Assembly: GCA_004431415.1 (NCBI GenBank)
Contig: QPMI01000267.1
Location: 20,730 to 84,729, forward strand
Source: Cyanophora paradoxa
Taxonomy: Eukaryota > Glaucocystophyceae > Cyanophorales > Cyanophoraceae
Direction of reading: 5' to 3'
Length of the DNA stretch: 64,000 nt
Of the stretch, positions 36,701 through 47,032 are shown one piece after another (the stretch's first letter is position 1; every line of letters begins with the position of its first letter). The notes beneath the pieces were generated by a model, which saw nothing but the letters and a program-made list of their open reading frames with translations, searched no databases and was not told where the DNA came from. Both the position numbers and the translations under genes were made by a program.

Positions 36701-37961
36701 CCTGCACCCGCCCGTGGACTCCGCACCAGGCCCGGGAGCGTCGGTCTCGGCGGCGGCGGCGGCGGCTTCGATGGCGGCGCGGGCGGCGGGCCCGGCGGCG
36801 AGGGGAAGGGCGAGGAGGGCGGCGGCGCGGGCGAAGGCGGCGTCGGCGGGGGCAGGGGCCCGGCGGCGGCGAGGGCGGCGCGGAGGGCGGCGGCGGCGGC
36901 GGCGGCGTCCTCGTCGCCCCCGCGTCGGCCTCGAGGAGCAGGGCGGCCGCCCCGAAGGCCTCCTCGGGGCCCGCCCCGCCCCCTCCAGCGCCGCCTCCAG
37001 CGCCCGCGCCGCCCCCGCCGCCGGCAGCCCCGCCCGCGCGCTCTGGCCCGCCCCCGGTCAGCACGCTCCGCGGGGCGTGGCCACGCGGGGTGCGAGAGGG
37101 CAGACCCGGATGCCGTGGGCGAGGAGCAGGGAGAGGAGGGCGCGGCGGGGGCGCCCGGCGGGGGCCCGGGGCGGCGAGGAGGCGCGCGTGGCCTCCTCCA
37201 GCGCGGCCGCGACCTCCGCGAGGGGCGCCCCGGGGCGCGCCGCGTGCCACCGGAGGCCCGCCGCGAGGGCCGCGAGGGCGCGCGCCCCGCACTCCCCGCC
37301 GCCGGCCGCGAGGCCCGCCAGCCAGGACTGCACGAGCGGCCGCATCGCGGCGCGCTCCGGCGGCGGGCTCGGCTCCCGCAGGGCGAAGGCGGCGAAGGGC
37401 TCGAGGCGGGCGAGAACAGCGGCGGCGGCGGCATCGCCGTCGGCCTCGGCGGCCTCGACGGCGCGCTGCGCCTCAAGCAGGAGGTGCTGCCACGCGCCAG
37501 GCCGGTTCGCCCGCACGCAGAGCACGAAAGGGTGCGCCTCGAGGGCGGCGGCGGCGCCGGGCTCCGGGAGGAGGCGGCCGAGGCCGCGGGCGATGGGCGC
37601 GAGGGCGGCGGCAGGCGCCACCGAGACCGCCGAAAGCAGGTCGTTGAGAACGCGGTTCCGAAACGCCTCCGAGCGGCCCGCGAGCTCCGTCAGCGCCTCC
37701 ACCGCCGCCTCCACCACGCGCGCCCGGCCGTGCTTTAGCCTGCGCTCTGTCAGGCCCAGCGCGGCAGAGCGGCGTGGCGCGGGCGCACCCTTTCGACGAG
37801 AGGAGCTCGTACAGCGGCTGCGCGGTCGCGCTGGGACAGGCGCAGCCGGGCGGGAGGCTCGCCTTCAGATAAGCGCCGGCCTGCTCGACTGCATCGCGTG
37901 CGATCGCATCCACCGGCACGCGCAGCTTCTCCCCGACCGCGGCCGGGTCCGGCGCTTTCAT
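30746..37961 (-). CDS. Focadhesin/RST1-like HEAT-repeat protein (DUF3730)
   Basis: This is a giant alpha-helical protein with ATG at 37961 (MKAPDPAAVGEKLRVPVDAI), many exons and a stop at 30746. HEAT-like helices include RVVEAAVEALTELAGRSEAF, LARLEPFAAFALREP, VRARAFGPATGAALGPAAL and LGVLRCLPHLVSAASP. Two places resemble human focadhesin (FOCAD): ALTLYLDLWRRTDRFFPK, and ALEALDALCGADALDFYTVL followed by RLLRLEG. FOCAD and the plant homologue RST1 stabilise or bridge the cytoplasmic exosome-SKI RNA-decay machinery. The family call rests on short motifs plus overall length, so GCN1 or another HEAT giant remains possible. The introns are extremely G-rich on the plus strand. It converges on the F-box gene. 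Confidence 0.6.
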
Positions 37962-38514
37962 CGGCGGGAGCTCCCCGGGCGTTGCAAACTGGACCGGCCA
38001 TCTCGAGGAGTACGTATATACGTATATACGTATATACTAGTATACGTATACGCCGACGTTTCCGAATTCGAGCAAGCCACAGCTCGTTTTTTTTCCTAAT
38101 CGACCCAACACGGCCCGGATATGGGCAAGGGTAGCCGGCGATCGCGATAACTTTTCACCCGCCGCAGAACGGCTAGTCTCCTCGCAACCGCTTGTAGCCG
38201 GCATGCTACCGGGTAGATTGCACTAGCTAAAGCCGGGGAATTCCAAAAACCCGAGGGGAATTTAACGAAACCGGATATTTGGCCGTGTCGGGTCGACCGG
38301 TAAAAAAAACGAGCTGTGGCGCTATAGCTAGCGCTCTAGAGCTCAGCTCGAGGGGAGACGAATTCGAAGATGATATGCATATGCGTATGCATGCATATGC
38401 ATGCCATATGGGGGGTGCCGGCCGGCGGCCCGGATCGGAGAGTTGGTAGGGGGGCTCGTCGACAGATCAAAATCGGGATAGCGATCGCAAAGTAAACGAC
38501 AGAAATTCGGCGCG
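37962..38514. other. Palindrome-rich divergent promoter region
   Basis: No gene is visible. Alternating TACGTATA words fill 38010-38051, and GCATATGC/ATGCATGC words fill 38374-38408. The middle is AT-rich with A-runs (GGTAAAAAAAACGAG near 38299-38314) and TAGCTAGCGCTCTAGAGCTC near 38326-38345. It separates the focadhesin-like gene (-) from the small membrane-protein gene (+). Confidence 0.5.
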
Positions 38515-39301
38515 ATGTCAGTCAAGTACACTGAGGTGCGCGCGCGTGTTTATAAGCGGATCCGGATGCGGGCGCCGGGGCCACGCATTTATGCACCAGC
38601 GGGAGACGAAATTATTCTACGCTCGGGTTTTTGCCCCCGTCTCGCGCGAAGCGGGATCTGGCGCGTTCTCGAAGGCCGCAAATTTCTCACGACGCGCCGT
38701 CCGCCGCGCGCGCTCGCGCAGCTCTATCCGCTCGCGGCGGCGGTCGGAGTCGGCCTGGGGTTCGGCCTGTGGACCGGAAGCCAAAAGCTCTTGAGGGCCA
38801 ACGACGTCGTGTGCGCTCTTCCCTTCGAATTTCGCATGAAATTGCTTGACCCGATCCCGCCGCGCCGGCCGCGGGCCGCGGGCCGCGGGCCGCCCGTGCA
38901 GCCCGACGCGCAATCGCACCCTCGCGTTCTTCAAGGGAGACGAATACGGAGGGATCGGGCCGGAATCGGACATCTTCAAAACGAGGGTGCGCGCGGACCC
39001 TGCATCTGTCCGGGGCATTTAAACGCAATGAGCTGCAGAGCTAGCGAGTTCTAGATTTCGAGATCTCGGCGGCGAAATCAGCTGCAGCCCGGCGATCGCT
39101 ATATATCTTCGGACCCGGGATATGTCGATCATGATTGATCTGATCTGATCTCGAGCTCAGGGCGTCATCCCCGGGAAGGCTGGGCTGCGGGTGGGCGACC
39201 CGCGGCCGGAAGACTTCCCGGATCCGGTGACCGCCAAGGTCCAGCGGGGCGTGGAGCTCGAGTCCGACACCCCCGTCGCCGTCTCGCACAAGCTCAAGTA
39301 G
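38515..39301 (+). CDS. Small single-pass membrane protein, B12D/MLRQ (NDUFA4)-like
   Basis: Four exons can be joined in phase. MSVKYTE is followed by the exon LYPLAAAVGVGLGFGLWTGS...LLRAND (from 38720), then VVPTRNRTLAFFKGDEYGGI...FKTR (to about 38985), and GVIPGKAGLRVGDPRPEDFP...VSHKLK with a TAG at 39299. The product is about 110 residues with one N-terminal hydrophobic segment. The layout (YPL, hydrophobic helix, then N-D/P-x-V) matches the B12D/NDUFA4 family of small mitochondrial respiratory-chain proteins. The C-terminal part (VGDPRPEDFPDPVTAKVQ) is longer than in plant B12D and is unfamiliar. The splice reconstruction is convincing; the family call is tentative. An alternative is an unrelated organelle membrane protein. 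Confidence 0.6.
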
Positions 39302-39634
39302 ACGCCCTCGGTCCGCGCGCGCTCCGTCCAGCGGCTCGCAGCCAGCTGCATATACGCAGCCTGGTCCGGGTCTCGACCCGACCGCGAGCTCGAGGCTTGC
39401 GCTCATGATCAGCCCCCGCGAGCGCTGGGTAATTATAATATACGTGTACATAAAAATCAATGCTAAGTAATGATTTGCACAAACACCGTTCACAAGGCGA
39501 TCGCGAGTGACACGATGCAGCTTCTGGCCGCGGCCAGTAGCTATAGGAAGAGCGGGGCGGCTCCCAGAAGCGGGGAATGGTGCATTCGTACGTTTGCGCA
39601 CGTGTGTGGGAAAGGCCTGCGGCTGGCCTGGAAT
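39302..39634. other. Intergenic spacer between convergent small genes
   Basis: About 330 bp lie between the B12D-like gene (+) and the GNAT gene (-), both transcribed into it. It contains AT-rich patches (TAATTATAATATACGTGTACAT near 39430) but no recognisable gene. A CATGATCAG word lies near 39404. Confidence 0.4.
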
Positions 39635-40170
39635 TCACGGCGTTGACGCGACGAGCTTCTTGGCCTCGGGCTTCCGCGAGAGATAGGTGTGAATGTAAGA
39701 GCAGGTCGGGACGACCTTCAGCCCCTCGCGCTCCGCGACCCTGCATAGATGTATGCGCGGATGCATATGATCAGCGGCCGGACGCAGGAAGCTGGAGTGG
39801 TACGCACGCGAAAGCCTCGTCAACCTAAGCACATTGGTGAACTGAAGCGATTGCACGGATAAGAGGCACGCACGAGCTTCTCTGCGAGGCCCTGCCCGCG
39901 GTAGGATGCTGGCACGTAGGTGTGCTTCGCAGGCCGCAGGCGCAGACGGCGCTGCCCGCGTCAGCAACGGCACGGAACGGATCCACACGCGCGAGGTCAA
40001 CAAGGCACACTGACCTGCAGGTCGAGCAAAGTGCCTCTCCTCTCGTAGAGCAAGTGGGCGTCCTGTATACGCGTCGAGGGGGCTAAGAGAGCGAGTTTCG
40101 CTGCACGCACCGGCTTGTCGGAGAGGAAGAACTTCCCGGCTTGTGTGTCGTGCTGGACCGTGGAGGACAT
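39635..40170 (-). CDS. Small GNAT-family acetyltransferase (At1g77540/YidJ type)
   Basis: The ATG at 40170 opens MSSTVQHDTQAGKFFLSDKP. Joined exons add DAHLLYERRGTLLDLQ, HTYVPASYRGQGLAEKLVRA (the acetyl-CoA-binding R-G-x-G-L/A turn), and VAEREGLKVVPTCSYIHTYL ending KKLVASTP with a stop at 39635. The total is about 93 residues. HTYVP, the glycine turn and the VxPxCSY strand are the hallmarks of the minimal GNAT domain known from Arabidopsis At1g77540 and bacterial YidJ-like proteins, which bind coenzyme A and may acetylate histones or small basic substrates. All splice phases fit GT-AG. The size equals that of the family. Confidence 0.8.
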
Positions 40171-40396
40171 TGCGCGAACTGGGATCGCACGGCTCGCTGC
40201 GGCCGGCGCGCGCTTTCCCAGACAGCTGAGGGCAAGGACGAACGAAGCCAGGGCGTGGGAAGCGCGTTGCCGCGCTGCTTTGTGTCAAGTTTGCGTCGAC
40301 TTTGCGATTAGGTTGGGGTACGTCAAGTTGCCGGCTATTGCAAGCTTGGGCTTAGCTAGTCCGGCCGCACATTGGCGCCGGCTGCAGCACGGCAGC
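40171..40396. promoter_or_regulatory. Divergent promoter shared by GNAT and NPHP3-like genes
   Basis: Only about 226 bp separate the two start codons (40170 on minus, 40397 on plus), so both promoters must overlap here unless leader introns lie further out. No distinct TATA or initiator motif stands out. Confidence 0.4.
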
Positions 40397-43300
40397 ATGG
40401 CCTCGCCGACGTCTGCACGAGACAGCGCGCGGCTCACTGCACGCTCGAGTGTTCCCACAGCCGGCTCCTCTCTTCGCCGGCCCAGCAGCGCCGTCGAATC
40501 TTCGAGCCGTACAGGCAGTTGGGCGAGCGTGCTGGGCCCCGGCTCGCTGACGGCACGGGGAAGCTTGACGCTTCGGGACAAACCGCAAGCGAAGTCGTTG
40601 ATCGAACCCTCGCGTGCGCCAGGCGCCGGCCTTCCACCGCTCTATTGAGCTCACCCGTTGCCGCAGATCCGGTGTTCTGGTCGACGCCGCTGGACCCCGG
40701 CGAATGCCTCGAGCTTGCGATGCACCGGCATGCGCTTCAGAAAGCCGCGGGCGCCAGCACGGCGGCGGAAGCAGGCGAGGCGCACACGGCGTCAGCGGGG
40801 AGCATCCACTCCCCGAATCCGCACCGACGCAGCGCCCCCAGCATGCCGCCGCGGCCGGCGTCCGCGCCGCGCGCCCGGCCGCCTAGCGCCGGGCGCGACG
40901 CCACGCGGACGCTGCTAAGCGCGACGCCGGAGCACCCGCCGCGGCCAGAGTCGCCGGCACCGGGCAGCCGAAGCAGCACGGCCCGCTGACCTTCGTCAAC
41001 GTGCCCACGGGGCCCCTGCCCCCTCGCCGCTCGCCCTCCCGACCCGGTCCACACGCGGCCCGGCGGCCGGCACACGCCGACGGCCCCGCGGGGGCGCCCG
41101 CGGCGGCCGCCGCGGCCGGCGTCGGCCTCGCGGGCGCGGCCGGCATCGGCGCAGCGGCCGGTCTCGGCGGCGTCGAAGCAGGAGGGGAAGGGCGGGGGAG
41201 CGGGAGCGGTACGGGGCGCTGCGGCGGCGGATTGCGGAGGCCGGGGCGGTGCGGGTGTACCTCTGCTGCGACTTCGACGAGTTCCGAGAGGAGCGCGAGG
41301 CGCTCCGCCGCGAGTCCGCCCGCCTCCGCCGCCTCTGCGAGGACCGGTGCCGCCCCGCCCCTCCGCCCCCCGCCGGCGCCCCGGCCTGAGCCGCGCCGGC
41401 GCTGACGCAGGGGCGTTTCATTCGACTGGGTCGACATGCGCTGGGGTCCGGCCGGGCGGGCCCGCGGGAGGGGGCGGGGCGGGGCTGAGGGGCGCGCGGG
41501 CGGGGCGCAGGGCTGACGGGGGAGGAGAGCCGGCAGCCGGAGATGCTCGTGCGGTGCCTGGACGAGGTTCGGCGCCGGCGGGGCGGGCGCGGGGAGGGGC
41601 GCGGGCCCACGCGGGCCGGCAGGTCGAGCGCGCCGCCCCCTTCTTCGTCGGCCTCCTCGGCAACCGCTACGGCGAGACCGCCGTGCGCGCCCGCGCCCGC
41701 CCCCAGCCCCCGTGGCGCCGGCGAGCCGGCGGCAGGCGCCGGGGCTGGAGGGGTACGACTCGCCGGTGCGGGCGGCCTTCGACGCCGCCGTGCGGGACCC
41801 GCGCTTCGCCTACCTCGACGGGTGCGCCCGCGCTGGGGCGGGGCCGGGAGGGGCGACGGGCGGCAGGGAGATGCGGCGGTGGTCGCTGGCGGCGTGCGAG
41901 GTCTACCACGCCCTCGAGCGCGCGGGCGCCTCCCCGCGTCGAGGGCCTCCCGACGAGCCCGCCCCGCTGGTCCCCGCCCCACCCCGCCCCGCCCCGCCCC
42001 GCCCCGCCCGCCCCGAGCCCCTCGCCGCTGCCCGCAGAAGAAGAGGAGGACGGGGACGGGGCGCTCTTTCCGCTGCACGCGCCCTGGAACCTGCCGGAGT
42101 GCAAGGGGATCTACTACCGGGACCCGGCGCTCTCGGCGGAGGTGGCGCGGCGCGAGGGCCTCGCCGCCGAGCCCGAGGACTCGCACCGGCGCCTCCACTT
42201 CCTCAAGGCGAGCCCCGCCCGCCCCGCTGGCCCGGCGCCCCCGCGCGCCCCGCGCCTGAGCGTGGTGCAGCGCAAGTGGGTCCCCGTCAAGGCCGAGACC
42301 TACCCGGGCCTCCGCGTCCGCTGGTCCCCCGACGCCGGCTACCGGGTGCGGGCGCCGGGCGGGCGGCCGTTGCGGGGCGGGGGCCGAGGGTGCGGGGCGG
42401 GGGGCAGAGCGTGTCGGAGCTGGTGGCGCGCGTCCTCCGCGACCTCGAGGACCTCCTCTCCAAGTGGGGCCCCTGCCCCCGCCCCCGCTGCCGGCGCCCG
42501 CGCCGAGGCCCGCGCCCCCCGCAGGGTGCTGTACCCCGTGGAGGAGGCGGTGCCGCGGCTCGCGGAGCGGGTGGCCCTCATCGCCGAGTCCCGCCACGCC
42601 GCCATCGTCCGCGCCGCCTGCGACACGTCCGCCCCGCCCGCCCGCCGCCCCGCGCCGCCTCACGCGGCCGGGGCGGGCGGCAGGTGGCGGCGGGCCTGCA
42701 GCGGCACGAGGCGCTGGTGAAGGTGAACGGGGCGTTCGCGGCGGGGCGCGGGTGGTGGTCGTGAAGGGGAGGCCGGGGCGGGGAAGACGACGCTGGCGGC
42801 GCGCTGGTTCGCGTGGGCGCGCGAGGAGGACCCGAGGCCCTCGCCCTCTTCCACTCCACCGACGCCGGCCACACCGCCCGCTCCGGTGCCCCCGGCCCCG
42901 GCCCCGGCCCCGGCCCGGGCCGGGCCCGCCTGACGCCTCCGGCAGCTGTCGGCGTCCTGGGGCGCATGGCGCGCGCCTCGGCACCGGCCTCCGCCCCCGC
43001 CGGCCCCGCTCTCGGCGTTCGAGAAGAACGCGCGGCACGAGAGCGCGCTGGCGGAGGCCGGGGGGCGGGTGCAGCGGCTGGCGGCGGCCTTCCGGCGTGC
43101 GCGGAGCAACGCGATCGTGCTGGTGCTGGACGGGGCGGCGGCGCTGCTGGACGAGGAGGAGCGGCCGCTCGGCGCCGTGCTGCACGCCGTGCTGCGGCCG
43201 CTCTTCGCGGCCGGGGAGCGCGCGGTGCGGGTGCTGGTGACCGTCCCTGCGGGGGCGGCCACCGACCTGGACGAGGCGGCCCTCTCGGGGGAGAACCCGC

Positions 43301-45547
43301 TGGCGCCGGCCGCGACAAGGAGCGCGAGCCGGGCCGCCGCCCATCGCCTTCGTCGCGCTGCCGCCCCTCGAGTCGCGCGAGGAGCGCCTGCGCGTGCTCG
43401 CCGCCCTCGCGGGGCGCCTCCCGAGCGGCCCCCGAGGCCTCCTCGCCCGCCTCGCCCTCGAGCCCGCGCCGCCTCCCCGCCTTCCTCCGCCTCCTCCTCC
43501 AGCGCGCCCTCGCCGCCGGCCTCCCGACGCCCTCGGCGCCCAGCTCGAGGCCTGCTCCTCCCCGTCGCCGCGGGGGGCGCCAGCCCGCGGCCCCGCCCCG
43601 CCTCCCCGCTCCCCGTCGCCCCGGGCTCCTCCCTGCACGCGCTCGTCTCGCTGGACGGGCGGCGGGCGGCGCTGGCGCTGGACCTGCCGCTGGGCGAGCT
43701 CGCGGAGAAGTACCTCGCCTGGGGCGACCGGGAGCGCTCCTCGGCCGCCTCGGCCGCCCGCCCCGCCGAGGCCTACTTCCGCTTCATCGAGGGGGCCACG
43801 CGCGAGCGCTCCCCGCTCCGCGCCCTCGAGTGCGCCCGCCTCCTCCTCCTCCCCTACGGCCGCGCCCAGGGCGGCGGCTGGTCGGACGCCCCCGCCCTCG
43901 GCTCCGGGGACGCCGCGGCGCTGCGGCGGGCGGACCTCGCGGCGCTGACGGGCCGCGGGAGGCGGCCGAGCGGCGCGCCGCGTGGCTCTACGACGCCGGC
44001 CTGCCCCCGGTGCGCCCCGCCCCGCCTCCGGGGCCGGCGCGGTTTCCGGGGGCGCGCGCCGACGGGGCGGGCGGGCGGCAGGTGCTGTTGGACGCCCTCC
44101 GCGCGCAGTTGCGCCACATGTTCGCCCCGGCGCCGGCCCCGCCGAGCGCCCCGCGGGGGCGCCGCCGCCCTCTCCGGGGCACTCGGGCCCGCGCGCCCGT
44201 GCCGCATGGGCCGCTGGTGGCGCTGGTGCAGACGGTGCTGGCGATGCTCTACGTCGAGGAGGCCGCCGCGCTCCGCCGGCGGGCGCGCGGGGCGGGGGCG
44301 CTCGCGGAGCCCCTCTCCCGCCTCGCCTCGCTGCTCGCGCGCTTCAAGCCCTGGAGCGGCCTCGGCCTCGCCACCCCTCCTCGAGGCCGACGTGCCTCCC
44401 CCGCCCGCCCGCCCGCCCCGCCCGAGCGTCGCCAACGCGCCGCCCAGGTCCGCGTCCTCCTCGACTCTTCTGACGGCGGTCCGACCCCTCACCTCGCCCC
44501 CCGCCGCCCCTCCGCCGCTGAGGGGACCGCAGGGGACGCCGACGGGCGGGGCCGGCGGGAGGCGGCGGCAGAGGCCGCGCGGGGCCGCCTGCAGATCGCC
44601 CTCGCCGGTCACGTGCGCTCGCCTTAGGCGCCGGGCTCGGCCGGCCCGGCGCGGGCTCACTCGCGTGCGGGGCGGCAGGCGGCGGAGCTGGCGCCCTCGC
44701 TGGTGGGCGGGGAGTCGCTCTCGGCGCTGGCGGAGGCGACGGTGGCGTCGGCGCTGGACCGGGCGGCGCGCGAGCTCGGCTCCTCGAAGCCGGCCGAGGT
44801 GCTCGTCTTCGCCGTCGCCCTCTCCAGCGCCGGGCCCTCCGAGGCCGACCTCCTCGCCCTCACCGACTGGACCCGCGACGAGTGGCGCCGCGTCTGCGAG
44901 GCCCGCCCCCGCCCCGCCGCCCCGCCCCCGCCCCCGCCCCCGCCTCACGCCCCTCTCAGCTCATGGGCCCCGTGCTCGAGCGCTCGGGGGGGCGGGTCTC
45001 CTTCACGGATGCGCGCGTGGCGCAAGCGGCCCTCGACGCGATCATGGACGGCGACGGGACGCCGGCCGGGCGGCACGGCGCCGCCCAGCGCCGCGTGGAG
45101 TGGCACAAGTTCGCGGTGCGCAGCGGATACGCGTCGGAGGTGCGGCGGGCGGAGGAGGAGAGCTACCACAAGGCGTGGCTGAAGCGGCCCGTGGGGTGCG
45201 CCTGCGGGCGGTGCGACGAGTCGCGCATCCAGGTGCTCGGGGCGCTCCCCAAGCGGGCCAGCGCGGCGCGGCACGTGCCGCCGGACGGCCTCGTGGGGAA
45301 GGCGGCGCGCTTCGCCCCGAACCTCGCCCGGCCCCTCGTCCTCCCCCGCGAACAGCTCGTGCGCCTCGGCGCAAGCCATCCCTCGCTCTTGCAGATCGGT
45401 GACGGCGCGCAGGAGGACCGGATCGGGCGGCTGTACAGGACGGGGACGGCGCGGATGAGGCGGGAGGTGGAGATGCGGGCGGAGGAGAAGCAGGCGGCGG
45501 CGGCGCGCGCCGCCGCCAACAGGGCTTACGTCGAGCAGCTCCGCGCC
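40397..45547 (+). pseudogene. NPHP3-like DUF4062-NACHT protein, 5' part, interrupted by the Polinton
   Basis: The likely start is at 40397 (MASPTSARDSARLTARSS), followed by a Ser/Pro-rich leader. A DUF4062 domain then shows VRVYLCCDFDEFREEREAL, FDWVDMRWG and APFFVGLLGNRYG, each continuous once GT-AG introns are removed. A P-loop NTPase of the NACHT/STAND type follows: Walker A GEAGAGKTTLAARWF near 42770 and Walker B NAIVLVLDGAAALL near 43110, then helical repeats. The last exon before the element holds CGRCDESRIQVLG and EEKQAAAARAAANRAYVEQL. In animals NPHP3 acts in the ciliary inversin compartment; TEP1-like NTPases share the DUF4062-NACHT layout. The coding frame runs into the element and stops at TGA 45554-45556. 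A truncated product is possible. Confidence 0.75.
45542..45547. repeat. Target-site duplication, left copy
   Basis: CGCGCC stands immediately before the element's A-run and TIR. The same six bases follow the right TIR at 56593-56598. Six-bp duplications are the signature of RVE-type Polinton/Maverick integration. Here the six bases are exactly two in-frame codons (Arg-Ala) of the interrupted exon. Confidence 0.9.
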
Positions 45548-45974
45548 AAAAAATGAGAGAGGACCTGATTCTGTGGCCCACCCCTCTTCACCACCCTCAC
45601 CTCTCCGAACCCACCCCAACCCACCCAATCCAGCGTCTTCCCAGCCATCACTCTCGCCAACCCTTCCGCTACGTCTACCGCCCTTCTCTCCCTCTGGTCT
45701 ACCTCCCCTTCCATCCAGCAACCACTAGGTACTATCTAACGTCTACTCCAATCGATCTTGCAAAAGATATAGCAGTGATTTGAGACGGGCCCCAACGCGA
45801 CGGTCTGCAGAGATAGCTTAATCAGCAGCTAGGCGTTAATACTGTGTTCTTCCTATCTAAATAGCGGAGAGGTTTCCAGGTTCTAGCTAGACGATAAAAC
45901 TATATAATCGAAGCTGATTGCATATGCGAGTTTAGGTTCTAGTTAGTCAATAATACTGTGTGGATGATAGCGCC
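45548..45974 (+). repeat. Left terminal inverted repeat
   Basis: It reads AAAAAATGAGAGAGGACCTG at the tip and ends at GATGATAGCGCC. Against the right TIR I see only one substitution (GTACTAT versus GTAGTAT near 45730), one C-run indel (4 versus 5 C, near 45790) and one A-run indel at the tip. The inner part is AT-rich with TAGCTAGACGAT-type words; the outer part is CT-rich (CCACCCCTCTTCACCACCC). Confidence 0.93.
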
Positions 45975-46050
45975 AGTAGCAATGTTGAAGATTTGGACAG
46001 GAAGTCCTAAAAACGAAAAGATCGAGAGATGTTGAAGATTTGGACAGAAA

Positions 46051-46209
46051 GTATAGTAATGTAGACGAGCTTCTATGCGCTGGCATAAAGTATAGTAATG
46101 TAGACGAGCTTCTATGCGCTGGCATAAAAGTATAGTAATGTAGACGAGCTTCTATGCGCTGGCATAAAAGTATAGTAATGTAGACGAGCTTCTATGCGCT
46201 GGCATAAAA
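46051..46209. repeat. Four direct 40-bp subterminal repeats
   Basis: The unit GTATAGTAATGTAGACGAGC...GGCATAAAA starts at 46051, 46090, 46130 and 46170. The first unit is one base shorter. The repeats lie just inside the left TIR and overlap the 3' end of the unknown minus-strand gene, so they vary its C-terminus. Confidence 0.9.
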
Positions 46210-47029
46210 GTGATAGTGCGCTGATAGTGCGCTGATAGTGCGCTGATAGTGCGCTGATAGCTAGCCGGAGACAAGCCGAGACAAGCCCGAGACAAGCCCT
46301 GTGCCAAGCCGGATCCGGAGACCAAGCCCGAGCCAAGCCGTCAAGCCAATCGTTACAGGCATCGTTACAGGCATTCACTCCAGCGATGCCGGAGCCTAGC
46401 TTAGTGAAGCCGCTCAGCATTGGCTTGTACTCGATCGCCGGCCCGACAGGATCAGCACTGCTAGAGGCGATGCGCAGGATCGATGCGTTAGCTACAGGCA
46501 GCTCGCTAGCATTCTCATCGACCTCGGGGATCGCAACAATCGTCTTAGCAGGAACAGCAGATGCAGGAGGGGCAACCTTCTTATCGACCTTTGTCTTCGT
46601 GATCGGTTCATTTAAAATCTTGTTCTCCATCTTAGTCTCAGCCGCGATGCCAGCTATAAGATCACTAGCTCGCTTCTTTGAAACTGTTTTAAGACCGGTC
46701 ACAGTTTTAATGAAATACCTGCTACGATTAGCCGTCTCTGAGATGTACAGCGGCCCATCGTCGGTATTCCTTAGCTTGCTAGTCTTGGTCTTCTTAGTCC
46801 GAGAATTCGGGATCTTATCAAGAATAGCGTTCTCATCGGCGGTAAGAGCATAGTCGTTGGATGCACCCTCACCGCCACCAGCGCGACGGGCTAGCGGGTA
46901 AGCATCAGTATCACCACTCAAGAACTCGATGTGATTCTTCTTAGTAGGGCTGGAAGTGCGCAGCCAAGACTGCATGTCTGTCGACTTCTTTCGCGGAGTG
47001 CGCAGCCGAGACTGCTTGTCTGTCGACAT
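46112..47029 (-). CDS. Element-encoded protein of unknown function
   Basis: This is the longest intact frame of the element apart from the polymerase segment: 305 codons, ATG at 47029. It starts MSTDKQSRLRTPRKKSTDMQ with a near-duplicated segment (KQSRLRTPRKKSTDMQSWLRT), then basic Lys/Arg-rich stretches (TKKTKTSKLRN). A middle segment follows with YFIKTVTGLKTVSKKRASDL. The C-terminus is built from repeat DNA and is probably not conserved. I see no protease, helicase or jelly-roll motif. It is adjacent to, and co-directional with, the minor capsid gene (3 bp apart), so a virion role is possible. It may be a core/DNA-binding or scaffold protein. Confidence 0.6.
   Translation of the reverse strand: MSTDKQSRLRTPRKKSTDMQSWLRTSSPTKKNHIEFLSGDTDAYPLARRAGGGEGASNDYALTADENAILDKIPNSRTKKTKTSKLRNTDDGPLYISETANRSRYFIKTVTGLKTVSKKRASDLIAGIAAETKMENKILNEPITKTKVDKKVAPPASAVPAKTIVAIPEVDENASELPVANASILRIASSSADPVGPAIEYKPMLSGFTKLGSGIAGVNACNDACNDWLDGLARAWSPDPAWHRACLGLVSACLRLAISALSAHYQRTISALSLLCQRIEARLHYYTFMPAHRSSSTLLYFYASA
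46211..46260. repeat. 11-bp tandem repeat, about 4.5 copies
   Basis: TGATAGTGCGC repeats head to tail beside the 40-bp repeats. It is followed by the short imperfect repeats GAGACAAGCC (46268-46300) and CGTTACAGGCAT (46350-46373). Confidence 0.85.
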
Positions 47030-47032
47030 CTT

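Noticed and set aside
46112-47029. Adenovirus-type (adenain) protease as the identity of the unknown element protein
   Set aside because: No His-Asp/Glu-Cys catalytic pattern or papain-like sequence around it could be seen.
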